Source of the DNA: Methylobacter tundripaludum
GTDB lineage: Bacteria > Pseudomonadota > Gammaproteobacteria > Methylococcales > Methylomonadaceae
NCBI GenBank assembly: GCA_005239965.1
Contig: SBAV01000331.1
Location: 1 to 34,027, forward strand
Reading direction: 5' to 3'
DNA: 34,027 nucleotides
Part shown: positions 1 through 8,118 of the stretch, piece after piece
Layout: every line of letters starts with the position of its first letter
Position numbering within the stretch: position 1 is the stretch's first letter
Position numbers and translations under genes: made by a program
The notes under the pieces: generated by a model
Databases searched by the model: none
The model's input: the letters and a program-made list of their open reading frames with translations, nothing else
Told to the model about the DNA's origin: nothing

Positions 1-92
1 ATCACATTGATTTGATTAGATGCCAAATTTGGAGAAAGTTGAAACCCAAATTTTGGTGCAATTAAAATCAATGAATTAGAAAAGTCGAACAT
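1..92 (-). CDS. Possible partial ORF at left edge, unknown
   Basis: An ATG at 92 opens a minus-strand frame that stays open to the window edge (about 30 residues, starting MFDFSNSLIL). No family is recognised and no strong ribosome binding site is visible. The region is AT-rich, so an open frame this short could be chance. Confidence 0.15.
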   Translation of the reverse strand, partial: MFDFSNSLILIAPKFGFQLSPNLASNQINV

Positions 93-115
93 AGCGTAAT
101 TTTATAAAAAACTTG

Positions 116-220
116 TCACCCTCCCAGAATGGTAGCCACATTCAAGGCATCATTGCCAGGCAACACAGAAGTTTGGGATGCGTTTTTTAATTTATCCGCC
201 TTCACAGTCTTTACAGCCAT
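116..220 (-). CDS. Possible 34-residue peptide, unknown
   Basis: A short minus-strand frame starts at ATG 220 and ends with TGA at 116. The peptide begins MAVKTVKADK and ends in ILGG. It lies just upstream of the partial frame at 1-92. There is only a weak AAGA-like ribosome binding site. It could equally be the decayed start of a longer gene. No function is assigned. Confidence 0.15.
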   Translation of the reverse strand: MAVKTVKADKLKNASQTSVLPGNDALNVATILGG

Positions 221-323
221 ATTCTTTTACAAATGGGATATAAACTCTCCAGTGGCCTGGATTGCTTAACTCATGTATGCAGAAATTGAGAATTGCCGTG
301 ATTTATAGGGACTACCCGACACC

Positions 324-382
324 AAAAATATTAAAGTTTAAAAAATACCGGTCGATAACCCTGACAGGTGGGGGAATTATCA
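324..382 (+). repeat. 59-bp direct repeat, copy A (holds a sigma-28 promoter)
   Basis: This stretch matches 2962-3020, upstream of fliC, with only two mismatches by eye. The repeat holds a complete sigma-28 promoter plus about 20 bp of transcribed leader (GACAGGTGGGGGAATTATCA). The two copies bracket the broken small gene and the protease gene. Confidence 0.9.
332..358 (+). promoter_or_regulatory. Sigma-28 (FliA) promoter, upstream copy
   Basis: The sequence is TAAAGTTT, 11 bases, then GTCGATAA. This matches the FliA consensus TAAAGTTT-N11-GCCGATAA at all but one position. It points toward the broken small gene at 583 and, further on, the metalloprotease at 953. Whether it is still used is unknown. 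Confidence 0.75.
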
Positions 383-473
383 CAAAGATGGCTACCACTA
401 TTGGTTATATTTTGAATCAAAATACAACCAATAAAATTTGAGTTACCAATTTAAGGCGGGACACTTTTAAAAA

Positions 474-528
474 AGCCGTTCGTGGTGAGCCATTCCCCCG
501 CCTTTCGGAAAGCCCAGGGCGAGCGGCT
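474..528 (+). repeat. REP-like imperfect palindrome
   Basis: The outer arms AGCCGTTCGTGGTGAGC and GCCCAGGGCGAGCGGCT pair at 12 of 17 positions around a 21-base centre. The arms resemble dispersed intergenic palindromes common in methanotroph and related genomes (from memory). A second perfect 7-bp hairpin, GGCTACC/GGTAGCC at 525-550, follows directly. Confidence 0.4.
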
Positions 529-582
529 ACCCCATTTTAGGCCGGTAGCCAAAATTTTAAGTGTACGGGGTATTGGGGATAG

Positions 583-882
583 ATGAAAAAATTATCAATT
601 TGGCTTTTAATGCTACTTTTGATTTCGATCTTTGTGTTTTTGGGTGGTCTTGTACTGTAACAAAACTATTGGTTTCTTGATAAACGGGGTTTAGTTTACA
701 AGTATTTTGAAACCAAGAGGCTGGACGAGCACAATTCGCACAATATGGCTGCCTGTACAGTTCGTAGGGACTACCCGGTTTTCATGAATTTCGCCGATTT
801 CTGTGGTTCTAAAGTTGCTATCGTTAATAAAGAAACGCCTCCGCATTTTTGCCGGGCAAATTTACAATTTCTTGTGCGTTAA
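583..882 (+). pseudogene. Small membrane or exported protein gene with in-frame stop
   Basis: An ATG at 583, preceded by GGGGAT, opens a frame coding a hydrophobic signal-like segment (MKKLSIWLLMLLLISIFVFL). The frame meets TAA at 658-660. Directly after that stop it stays open for 73 more codons to TAA at 880-882. The downstream part has a plausible mixed composition with three cysteines (residues near AACTV, DFCGS and HFCRA). The simplest reading is a roughly 99-residue exported or membrane-anchored protein with one nonsense mutation. It could instead be two unrelated short frames. The protein family is not recognised. The gene lies between the extra sigma-28 promoter and the protease. Confidence 0.4.
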
Positions 883-952
883 CGCTCCTTACAGCCACGA
901 GTAGACTTTGGCAAGTTTAAGCAAATTAATTTGGCCAACAAGCAGGTCTACT

Positions 953-2920
953 ATGAATTTGATAACAACAGTATCAGAAATCTATGAACCTAGAGCCCTT
1001 ACCACGTCAGAAATCGGAAGGGTTAAATATTCTGGGAATATCACCATTGATGCGCTTTTGGATACGGGAACCAACTGGAATTTTTTGCTACCTGAGCGCA
1101 ATACGATTTATTATACATTTGACATCCACACTGCGACATCCACTGCAACGCCGGCGCCACTGGTTGCTTTTAATGCGGCTCAGATAAGTTCAGTTCGAGC
1201 CCTATTGCATTATACAGCCGGAATTACCGGCATAAATTTTGTTGAAACCCCAAACGGCAATAAGGCTGATTTTCATTTCGCGGCGTCCAACCTTGGCAAT
1301 AACGTTGCGGGTCTGACTCAATCAGGTTCTTCCTATTCTTATAACAACGCTGCTGCCGTTGTCGTTGATTATAAAGCCGAGGCCTATATCTACCTGGATA
1401 ACGTACAATTTGCCCATGAAAACAACAGCCCTACCAAAGGATCGACCGGTTATGAGACGCTGCTGCACGAAATAGGCCATGCACTGGGTTTAAAGCACCC
1501 TTTTGAAGCCCCTTATGCGCTGCCTGCAAAGCAGGACAACACCAACAATACGGTGATGTCCTACACGGCTGCCGGTATCCCCAAAACAACCTATCAAGCT
1601 TACGATTTGGCCGCGCTTAAATGGATTTATGGGGGTGATGGTTTGGGGGGGAAAGGCCATTATGTGTCCAACATACAGCCTTTTTCCTCCGTACAGAAAA
1701 TTACTGTTCAAGAAGATCAGGCGTACATATTAAAGGTGGATTCATTTGGTTTTAAGGACGCTGATGCGGGAGATACCTTACAGGCAATACAGATTACCAG
1801 TCTGCCCAAGAAGGGCGTACTTAAATTCAACGATGCTATAGTTAAGGTTAATCAAACCATTGACACATCTGCGCTTGCTGCAGGTAACCTGAAGTTTGTT
1901 CCGGCTCCCAATGCTTACGGTAAAGATTACGCTAAATTTACGTTTAAAGTGGGTGATGGTACGGCCTTTTCAAAATTGGGGTATGACATGGCCATTACTG
2001 TGTCAGCTGTCAGGGATGATTTGAACATCAAAGGTGATGAAGGTAAAAATAATCTTTACGGCGACACCGTTGATGCCAACAGTAACGATACCTTATCGGG
2101 TTTATCGGGCAATGATACCTTGCGTGGTTTGGGTGGTAACGACACCTTGCTGGGCGGAAATGGCAATGATACGCTCTGTGGTGGTGAGGGTAACGATACC
2201 CTCAATGGCGGTAATGGCTCCGATTGGGCTTATTACAATACGGCCAGATCGGCGGTGGTTGTTAATCTGGCCTTAACGCACGCGCAAAAAACTTTTGGCG
2301 CAGGTGTTGATGTTCTCAGCAGCATTGAGAATCTACTGGGTAGCCGTTACAACGATAAATTGATCGGCAGCGCGGTTAACAATGCCTTAAAAGGGGGTGA
2401 GGGCCAGGATGTATTGGTGGGTGGCTTGGGGAAGGATGCTTACGATTTGACTGAAACTGTAGCGGCTGCCGACACAGTGCGCATTGCCGCAGGTGACAGC
2501 CGGGTGGATAGCTTCGACAAGGTTGTGGGTTTTAAATTGGCTGTAGGTGGTGGGGCTGTTGCCGGCATTGATAAGTTGGATTTGGCCAGTACCCGTATCG
2601 CTGTCAATGTGATGCAAGCGGATGGACAAGATAGGGGGTCTATTCAAAGCCATCACATCGTTAACGGCCTGATCAGTTTTGATAATGTTGATCGCTATAC
2701 GGGCGCTAGGGTGATTAATAAGGCTGATTTCAATGCTGTTGTTGATTATCTGGAAGCCAATATCGTGGGTAGCGGTGAAACGGTTGCCTTTAATGCTATG
2801 GACAGTACTTACGTTTTTCAAAACCAAGGCGCTAATGACACTTTAGTGCAGCTGCTGGGCGATACCGCCAGTGGTTTGAGTGTTACAGGATTGGCAGCCG
2901 GTGTTGTGTGGCTGGTTTAG
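953..2920 (+). CDS. Serralysin-type RTX metalloprotease (peptidase M10)
   Basis: This is probably a secreted calcium-dependent zinc protease of 655 residues. The zinc site HEIGHALGLKH (HExxHxxGxxH) is near residues 172-182, and the Met-turn TVMSYTA is about 20 residues later. A cadherin-like or beta-sandwich segment follows (about 245-360). Next come glycine/aspartate nonapeptides of the RTX type (GNDTL repeated, about 370-425) and a C-terminal beta-rich tail, the usual signal region for type I secretion. There is no N-terminal signal peptide, as expected for serralysins. A TTG start at 908 is possible, but ATG 953 is preferred because AGCAGG sits six bases upstream. No type I exporter or inhibitor gene lies nearby. 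The gene sits directly upstream of fliC, and a sigma-28 promoter copy is about 600 bp upstream. The substrate is unknown. Confidence 0.88.
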   Translation: MNLITTVSEIYEPRALTTSEIGRVKYSGNITIDALLDTGTNWNFLLPERNTIYYTFDIHTATSTATPAPLVAFNAAQISSVRALLHYTAGITGINFVETPNGNKADFHFAASNLGNNVAGLTQSGSSYSYNNAAAVVVDYKAEAYIYLDNVQFAHENNSPTKGSTGYETLLHEIGHALGLKHPFEAPYALPAKQDNTNNTVMSYTAAGIPKTTYQAYDLAALKWIYGGDGLGGKGHYVSNIQPFSSVQKITVQEDQAYILKVDSFGFKDADAGDTLQAIQITSLPKKGVLKFNDAIVKVNQTIDTSALAAGNLKFVPAPNAYGKDYAKFTFKVGDGTAFSKLGYDMAITVSAVRDDLNIKGDEGKNNLYGDTVDANSNDTLSGLSGNDTLRGLGGNDTLLGGNGNDTLCGGEGNDTLNGGNGSDWAYYNTARSAVVVNLALTHAQKTFGAGVDVLSSIENLLGSRYNDKLIGSAVNNALKGGEGQDVLVGGLGKDAYDLTETVAAADTVRIAAGDSRVDSFDKVVGFKLAVGGGAVAGIDKLDLASTRIAVNVMQADGQDRGSIQSHHIVNGLISFDNVDRYTGARVINKADFNAVVDYLEANIVGSGETVAFNAMDSTYVFQNQGANDTLVQLLGDTASGLSVTGLAAGVVWLV

Positions 2921-2961
2921 CCTTTTTTGCAGCCATTTGGAAAAGGCCGGCAGAAACCAGA

Positions 2962-3020
2962 AAAAATATTAAAGTTTAAAAAATACTGGTCGATAACCAT
3001 GACAGGTGGGGGAATTATCA
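2962..3020 (+). repeat. 59-bp direct repeat, copy B (fliC promoter)
   Basis: This is the second copy of the repeat at 324-382. It supplies the fliC promoter and the start of its leader. Downstream of it the two loci diverge. Confidence 0.9.
2970..2996 (+). promoter_or_regulatory. Sigma-28 (FliA) promoter of fliC
   Basis: The sequence is TAAAGTTT-N11-GTCGATAA, with transcription expected to start near 3003. That gives an untranslated leader of about 90 bases. The cognate sigma factor, FliA, is encoded in this window at 9855-10586. Confidence 0.88.
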
Positions 3021-3094
3021 TAAAAGATCAAGAAACCCAAATTCACACAGGCCGGTAAAAAAAATATTAATCCGGACTAAACAGGAGAATTATC

Positions 3095-4561
3095 ATGGCA
3101 CTCACAGTAAATACCAATGTTGCAGCATTAAACGGTCAAAACAACCTGAATAAATCTCAGGCATCTCTTTCTACTTCTATGGCGCGCTTATCTTCTGGCT
3201 TGCGTATTAACAGCTCTAAGGACGACTCAGCCGGCCTTGCTATCAGTGAGCGCTTCACGGCTCAAATCCGTGGTAACGACCAAGCAGCACGTAACGCAAA
3301 CGACGGTATCTCATTAGCACAAACCGCTGAAGGCGATTTAGAGCAAATCGGCGACAGCTTACAACGTATCCGCGAATTGGCCGTACAATCTTCTAACGCC
3401 ACCAATAGTGCCAGTGACCGTAAATCAATCAATAATGAAGCCTCGCAATTAATCGCCGAAATTGACCGCGTTGCGACCAACTCTTCTTTTAACGGCACCA
3501 ATCTGTTGGATGGATCATTTAACGCAAAATCTTTCCAAGTAGGTGCCAACAACACAACAAACGACCGCATCACTATCGCTTCAATTTCAAGCGCCAGATC
3601 AAGTGCCTTAGGTGTAGGTGCTGGCTCAAGTTACTCAACTACTAAACAAGGTATCGCAGTAAGTGCGGTTGCTTTAGCGGTTGGCGACATTGCTATTAAC
3701 GGCTATAACGTAGGTGCATCCGTTTCAGATGGTGTTTCTTTCAGTGGCGCAACCTCTAGTGCTATATCCAAAGCCGCCGCAATTAACGCTATAAGTGGCA
3801 ATACTGGCGTAACAGCTACTGTTGCGGCAACTTCAGTAACGGGTGCCGTAGGTACTAACGCCGCGATGGCAGCCGGTGATCTTGTGATCAACGGCGTTGA
3901 TATGGGGGCTTTTGGTGGAGGTGTTGCTGCTACTTCTGGTGTTGACCGAGGTACACAAACAGCTGCGGCAATCAATTCCAAAAGTACCCAAACTGGCGTA
4001 ACCGCAACCGTTAGTGCCGCCGGTGCCGTTACATTGAATGCAACTGATGGTAGAAATATCACAATATCAGGTGCGACGCTTGCTAAAACAGGCTTTAGTG
4101 CTGGCACAACAACATCAACTATCTCTCTGTCTTCATCCAGTTCAGCCGGTATCACCGTTGCTGGTGGTGTTGTCGGTGCTGGTGGGGCATTCGAAGCCGG
4201 TTTAGGTGGTGCAATTGGCTATACTGCCGCTACAGCCACTGCCGGTGCCGGCGTTTCTTCCCTTGACCTGACTACTGCCGCCGGTGCGCAAAGCGCATTG
4301 GATGTCATAGATGCCGCCATTAGTACTATCAACACTACCCGTGGCACATTAGGTTCATTTCAAAACCGTTTTGAATCAGCCGTAGCCACTTTGAGTACCA
4401 AAACAGAAAACCTGAGCGCTTCTCGTGGCCGTATCAGAGATGCGGATTTTGCCAAGGAATCAGCGAATTTGTCACGTTCACAAGTGTTGCAACAAGCGGG
4501 TACTGCAATGCTGTCCCAAGCGAACCAATCAGCACAAGGTGTTTTGAGTCTTTTGAGATAA
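3095..4561 (+). CDS. fliC: Flagellin, filament subunit
   Basis: This 488-residue protein is exported and polymerises into the flagellar filament. The conserved N-terminal helical domain (about 1-140, with ARLSSGLRINSSKDDSAGLA) and C-terminal domain (about 400-488, ending QSAQGVLSLLR) are complete. The variable centre is rich in Gly, Ala, Ser and Thr. It contains two related Flagellin_IN-type segments (about 197-245 with GDIAINGYNVG and 261-308 with GDLVINGVDMG), each followed by an AAIN...TGVTATV motif. The start has AGGAG upstream. A sigma-28 promoter precedes it and a hairpin terminator follows, so it is probably a single-gene transcript. Confidence 0.97.
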   Translation: MALTVNTNVAALNGQNNLNKSQASLSTSMARLSSGLRINSSKDDSAGLAISERFTAQIRGNDQAARNANDGISLAQTAEGDLEQIGDSLQRIRELAVQSSNATNSASDRKSINNEASQLIAEIDRVATNSSFNGTNLLDGSFNAKSFQVGANNTTNDRITIASISSARSSALGVGAGSSYSTTKQGIAVSAVALAVGDIAINGYNVGASVSDGVSFSGATSSAISKAAAINAISGNTGVTATVAATSVTGAVGTNAAMAAGDLVINGVDMGAFGGGVAATSGVDRGTQTAAAINSKSTQTGVTATVSAAGAVTLNATDGRNITISGATLAKTGFSAGTTTSTISLSSSSSAGITVAGGVVGAGGAFEAGLGGAIGYTAATATAGAGVSSLDLTTAAGAQSALDVIDAAISTINTTRGTLGSFQNRFESAVATLSTKTENLSASRGRIRDADFAKESANLSRSQVLQQAGTAMLSQANQSAQGVLSLLR

Positions 4562-4575
4562 CTGTGGAACAAAAA

Positions 4576-4612
4576 GCAGCCGGCGCTCATAGCGTCGGCT
4601 GTCTGTTTTTTC
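4576..4612 (+). terminator. Rho-independent terminator after fliC
   Basis: The arms CAGCCGGCGC and GCGTCGGCTG pair around the loop TCATA and are followed shortly by a run of six T. This is a strong intrinsic terminator 15 bases after the fliC stop codon. Confidence 0.85.
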
Positions 4613-4636
4613 TGTCAGTAGTTAAGCGGGGCTAAA

Positions 4637-5047
4637 ATGGATATTAATACCAATGGGTTACGGCATCAAGCTACTGTTATTACGCCTTCTAAAACAGCAA
4701 AAACTAATCAAGCCGATTCATCCGTTAAAGAGGCAACTGATACAGTCCAAAAAGCGGAAGCACAATCGGTGTCTGCCGGCGTTTCCGTGGATGAAGTAAA
4801 AGCTGCAAAAAAGTCAGGGGAGCTTAAGCAATCCGTTAACCAGTTAAATGACTATGTGCAAAATACCCAGCGGGATTTGGAATTTAGTATTGATAAAGAA
4901 ACTGGCGTTACGGTTGTTAAGGTTATCGACACCAAAAGTGAAAAGGTTATTCGACAAATGCCCACCGAAGAAGCCCTCAAACTCGCTCGCAGCCTTGTAG
5001 AAGAAAACGATGGCGCGGCATTTAATCTCTTTATTTCAAAAGCCTAA
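4637..5047 (+). CDS. flaG: FlaG family protein
   Basis: This 136-residue protein has a variable, lysine- and glutamate-rich N-terminal half. Its conserved C-terminal FlaG domain (about 65-130) contains LEFSIDKETGVTVVKVID and VIRQMPTEEALKLA. FlaG proteins are found beside flagellin and cap genes and affect filament length in some species; the exact role is unsettled. It lies between the fliC terminator and fliD, so it needs its own promoter, which I cannot place. The start is preceded by GCGGGG. Confidence 0.88.
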   Translation: MDINTNGLRHQATVITPSKTAKTNQADSSVKEATDTVQKAEAQSVSAGVSVDEVKAAKKSGELKQSVNQLNDYVQNTQRDLEFSIDKETGVTVVKVIDTKSEKVIRQMPTEEALKLARSLVEENDGAAFNLFISKA

Positions 5048-5204
5048 TGATTTGTGATTAAGCTACAGGTAACCGCTATAACTAAAAAGCAGAAATTTTT
5101 GGCGGGTTGGTTTGTTTACGGATTTTTTCCTTTATATGATGTGGATAAATTCGTACTTATATTATCCTCAATAATTTAATTATGGTTAACAAAGGGAGAG
5201 GAAA

Positions 5205-6584
5205 ATGACCGCAATTACATCGACTGGGTTAGGTTCAGGCCTTGATATAGAAAGTTTGGTAAGCAACCTTGTGTCTTCGGAAGGACAGCCAGTGTCTGCA
5301 CGATTGAATAAAAAAGAGGCCAAATTACAAGCAACCGTGTCGGCGCTTGGGTCTTTTAAAGGCGCTTTATCTACTTTTCAGTCCAATGTACAGGGGTTAA
5401 AAAATTTATCTGCTTTTCAGGCGCGTACAGCCACCTCCAGCAATAGCGATTTATTTGCTGTTTCAGCCGATAATTCGGCTGTTTCCGGTAGTTTTTCTAT
5501 TAAGGTAGATCAACTGGCACAATCGGCAAAAATGCATTCTGGTAATTTTACCGCCGACACCGCGATAGTGGGTGCCGGTACGTTAGCCATAAGTCTGGGT
5601 GCAAGTAGTTTTAATATTACCACTGACGGTACTACGACGCTGGCCGGTGTTCGCGATGCAATCAATAAAGCAATTGATAACCCCGGCATTAAGGCAACCA
5701 TCATCAAGGTAGACAGTGGTTCGCAATTAATATTGACTTCCGATAAGGTGGGCGCCGCAAATACTATCAGTATAGGCGCGACAGATACTGATGCGTTGGA
5801 CGGTAACGATTTAACGCGGTTGGCAACCGCCAATCTGACATCAATACAGACTGCTACGGACGCTGTGATTTATGTCGACGGGCAAAAAGCAACCAGAGAC
5901 AGCAATAGTTTTTCTGATGTTATTTCGGGCGTAACTTTGACCCTGAAAAAAGCCGATCCACTCACCACAGGCAGCGTGAATATCGCCTTGGATAAGGATT
6001 CCGTTAAGTCAAAAGTTAATGATTTTATTAAATCTTATAATTCATTAGCCGACACCATGAGTAATTTGTCCAGTTATAACGCAACAACCAAGCAGGCTTC
6101 TCTGTTATTTGGCGATGCGACATTGCGGGGTGTGCGAAGTCAGCTTCGTCAGGTTTTATCAAATCCGGTGCAAGGTGCATCAGTTGCTTCAACGTTGGCA
6201 GAAATCGGCATTAAAACCAATAAAAGCGGTGGGCTTGAGCTTGATTCTACTAAGCTTGATAAAGTTATTGCTTCAAACTTTGAGTCTGTCTCGCAATTAT
6301 TCGCCTCCAGTGATGGATTAGCTGCGCGATTTGATAATGTATTAACAAGTTACTTATCTTCTAATGGCGCATTACCGTCGCGCGTAGACGGACTTAATAA
6401 GCAAATTAGCGATATTAGCGACCAAAGAGTCAAGCTTGGCGCCAGACTTTCCGCGTTAGATGCGCGTTATCGCAAGCAATTTACTGCAATGGATGCTTTA
6501 GTAGGCCAGCTACAGGCTACGGGCTCTTATTTGACTCAACAGTTGGATAATTTGCCTGGATTCACAGATAAATCAGGCAATTAA
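5205..6584 (+). CDS. fliD: Flagellar filament cap protein (hook-associated protein 2)
   Basis: This 459-residue protein forms the cap at the filament tip that helps flagellin fold and assemble. The conserved N-terminal domain (TGLGSGLDIESLVSNLVSSE) and C-terminal domain (about 230-455, with coiled helices and YRKQFTAMDALVGQLQATGSYL) are both present, and the length is typical. A strong ribosome binding site, GGGAGAGGAAA, lies directly before the ATG. The 157-base gap after flaG holds a possible sigma-70 -10 (TATATTAT, 5157-5164) but no clear sigma-28 or sigma-54 site. Confidence 0.95.
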   Translation: MTAITSTGLGSGLDIESLVSNLVSSEGQPVSARLNKKEAKLQATVSALGSFKGALSTFQSNVQGLKNLSAFQARTATSSNSDLFAVSADNSAVSGSFSIKVDQLAQSAKMHSGNFTADTAIVGAGTLAISLGASSFNITTDGTTTLAGVRDAINKAIDNPGIKATIIKVDSGSQLILTSDKVGAANTISIGATDTDALDGNDLTRLATANLTSIQTATDAVIYVDGQKATRDSNSFSDVISGVTLTLKKADPLTTGSVNIALDKDSVKSKVNDFIKSYNSLADTMSNLSSYNATTKQASLLFGDATLRGVRSQLRQVLSNPVQGASVASTLAEIGIKTNKSGGLELDSTKLDKVIASNFESVSQLFASSDGLAARFDNVLTSYLSSNGALPSRVDGLNKQISDISDQRVKLGARLSALDARYRKQFTAMDALVGQLQATGSYLTQQLDNLPGFTDKSGN

Positions 6585-6681
6585 GTTAAGCAATATTAAC
6601 AGTTTCAACAATTATTTTAATCTTATTTCAACGTATTCCAAGTAATTGGGACACAACACAATAATCAATGAGGGGTAGTCA

Positions 6682-7074
6682 ATGAATGCGGTATCAGCTA
6701 TGAAGCAATATCAACAAGTGAGTGTTCACAGTGGCATAATGGATGCCTCACCCCATCGCCTTATACAAATGCTGATGGAAGGGGCTCTGGAAAGAATCGC
6801 TTCGGCCAAAGGAAATATGGCAAACAATAACATTGCCACCAAAGGCGAAAATATTGGTAAGGCCATCGGTATTATTGATGGCTTACAAGCCTCTTTAAAT
6901 AAAGAGGCGGGTGGGGCACTTGCAGAAAATCTCAGTAATCTTTACGACTACATGTCGCGCCGCCTGGTTGTTGCAAATTTGCGCAATGATGAAAGTATTT
7001 TGGATGAAGTTGCCAAATTGATGGTGGAAATTAAAATGGGCTGGGATGGCATGCCCGATACGTTTAAAAATTAA
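6682..7074 (+). CDS. fliS: Flagellin-specific export chaperone
   Basis: This 130-residue, all-helical protein binds the flagellin C-terminus in the cytoplasm and prevents early polymerisation. The family pattern is clear: a YQQVSVHSGIMDASPHRLIQMLMEGAL N-terminal segment and a C-terminal half with NLSNLYDYMSRRLVVANLRND. GAGGGG lies upstream of the ATG. It follows fliD by 97 bases with no gene between. Confidence 0.95.
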   Translation: MNAVSAMKQYQQVSVHSGIMDASPHRLIQMLMEGALERIASAKGNMANNNIATKGENIGKAIGIIDGLQASLNKEAGGALAENLSNLYDYMSRRLVVANLRNDESILDEVAKLMVEIKMGWDGMPDTFKN

Positions 7075-7089
7075 TTTTTATTTTTCGAT

Positions 7090-7413
7090 ATGATAAACAA
7101 AGCGCAAGATCTCCAGCAGTTAATATCGCTTAGCCAGACAATGCTGAAAAAAGCCCGTGAGGAATCCTGGGATGATGTGTTTGTCCTGGAAGCCGAGCGG
7201 AGGGAATTGATCGGGCTGTTTTTTTTAGGGCCGATTCAGCAGGTGTCTGCGGCTGCGGTTACAGCCGGGATTCAATCAATAATGACTATGGATCGCGATC
7301 TTATGGCATTGGGCTTGCAAAAAAAGTTTGAGCTTGCGCAAATCCTGCACAATATGGATCAGGGTAAAAAGGCAGTCAAGGCTTATACTCGATGTTCATA
7401 TATGCCAATATAA
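7090..7413 (+). CDS. fliT: FliT-like flagellar export chaperone
   Basis: This is a small (107-residue) helical protein directly after fliS, where FliT is normally found. FliT proteins bind FliD and modulate export. The sequence has the expected short helical plan (QDLQQLISLSQTMLKKAREE, then W-DDVFVLEAERRELI) and a basic C-terminal end. Sequence conservation in this family is low, so position carries much of the call. The ATG at 7090 has no obvious Shine-Dalgarno motif, which suggests translation coupled to fliS, whose stop is 15 bases upstream. Confidence 0.75.
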   Translation: MINKAQDLQQLISLSQTMLKKAREESWDDVFVLEAERRELIGLFFLGPIQQVSAAAVTAGIQSIMTMDRDLMALGLQKKFELAQILHNMDQGKKAVKAYTRCSYMPI

Positions 7414-7456
7414 CAATTTGATATGTAATATAAATATGGCTATTCTTATATCGAAC

Positions 7457-7942
7457 TCAGGTTAAAACAGAAGAAGAGCCATGCAAACGAATCAATAAAG
7501 TCGCTTCATCCTGGCTTAAACCTGAGTTTTGCATTAATTCACTGACGCTTGCACCGTTACGCACCTTTTGTATGGCCAAGCTATAAGGATTTACAGAGGG
7601 TTCATTATGTTGATAGCCCGAAATTTTTGCGTTTAAGACGCTCATTTGTTCATTTGCAGCGGTTATACGTTTATCCACTGTCTGTTGGGTAGCATATAAG
7701 TCGGAAATTTTTGCGCTTAAGACGCCCATTTGTTCATCCATAGCGGCTATACGCGTGTCCATTGTCTGTTTGGCGGCACGTAAGTTAACAATATCATTGT
7801 CATAATTATGTACGGCATCCGCAAGGACTTGGTATTCGTATTTGAGTTTTAGATAAGTACGTACCAACCAAACAAGCACAATAAGAATAACTACACCTGT
7901 AACAACCGCAATGATAATGGTCATCAGAAAAGGGTCAATCAT
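7457..7942 (-). CDS. DUF2802 protein, membrane-anchored coiled coil
   Basis: This 161-residue protein has one N-terminal membrane helix (about 7-28, MTIIIAVVTGVVILIVLVWL). A long coiled coil follows, with two copies of a roughly 30-residue segment (ID/VDKRI-AA-EQM-VL-AKIS). A C-terminal helix-turn-helix-like block (about 118-155, YSLAIQKVRNGASVSELMQ) is typical of DUF2802. Members of this family sit at the end of motility or chemotaxis operons in pseudomonads; the function is unknown. Its ATG overlaps by one base (TAATG) the stop that the upstream small gene would use if its A8 frameshift is bridged. It converges on fliT, with 43 bases between them. Confidence 0.8.
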   Translation of the reverse strand: MIDPFLMTIIIAVVTGVVILIVLVWLVRTYLKLKYEYQVLADAVHNYDNDIVNLRAAKQTMDTRIAAMDEQMGVLSAKISDLYATQQTVDKRITAANEQMSVLNAKISGYQHNEPSVNPYSLAIQKVRNGASVSELMQNSGLSQDEATLLIRLHGSSSVLT

Positions 7943-8099
7943 TACACAACCTCATCGATATGTTGCATGGGCCGATCCTCTTGTTCTTTCAATGGCGGTT
8001 TTTTTTACGTTGCTGCTGTGCTGCAAGAGGATCATCTTTTTTAATTTTTCCAGGTTTTATCACGGGATAAGTAGGGGATAATGGTGGTATTTCTAACAT
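7942..8099 (-). pseudogene. Small motD-linked gene with frameshift at an A8 run
   Basis: An ATG at 8099 has AGGA six bases upstream and opens a frame starting MLEIPPLSPTYPV. It is rich in Pro, Lys and Gln and stops at TGA 7989-7991. The coding strand has eight A at 8006-7999. Moving to the -1 frame there continues the protein as KPPLKEQEDRPMQHIDEVV and ends with TAA at 7944-7942, which overlaps the DUF2802 start as TAATG. The joined product is 52 residues. From memory, small proteins with this kind of Pro-rich start and HIDE-V end follow motD in related bacteria. It may be a true frameshift mutation, a homopolymer sequencing error, or productive slippage on A8. An alternative start, ATG 8105, is in frame. 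Confidence 0.6.
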
Positions 8100-8118
8100 A
8101 TTCATTCCTATGACTCAC

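Noticed and set aside
388-441. 17-residue frame just after the upstream sigma-28 promoter
   Set aside because: Too short to judge, AT-rich, unlike any flagellin start, with no other support.
3703-4155. 150-residue antisense frame across fliC
   Set aside because: It is the mirror of the Gly/Ala/Thr-rich flagellin centre, with no ribosome site or family match.
5093-5125. Sigma-54 promoter before fliD (TTTTTGGCGGGTTGG)
   Set aside because: No GC occurs ten bases after the GG, so the -24/-12 spacing fails.
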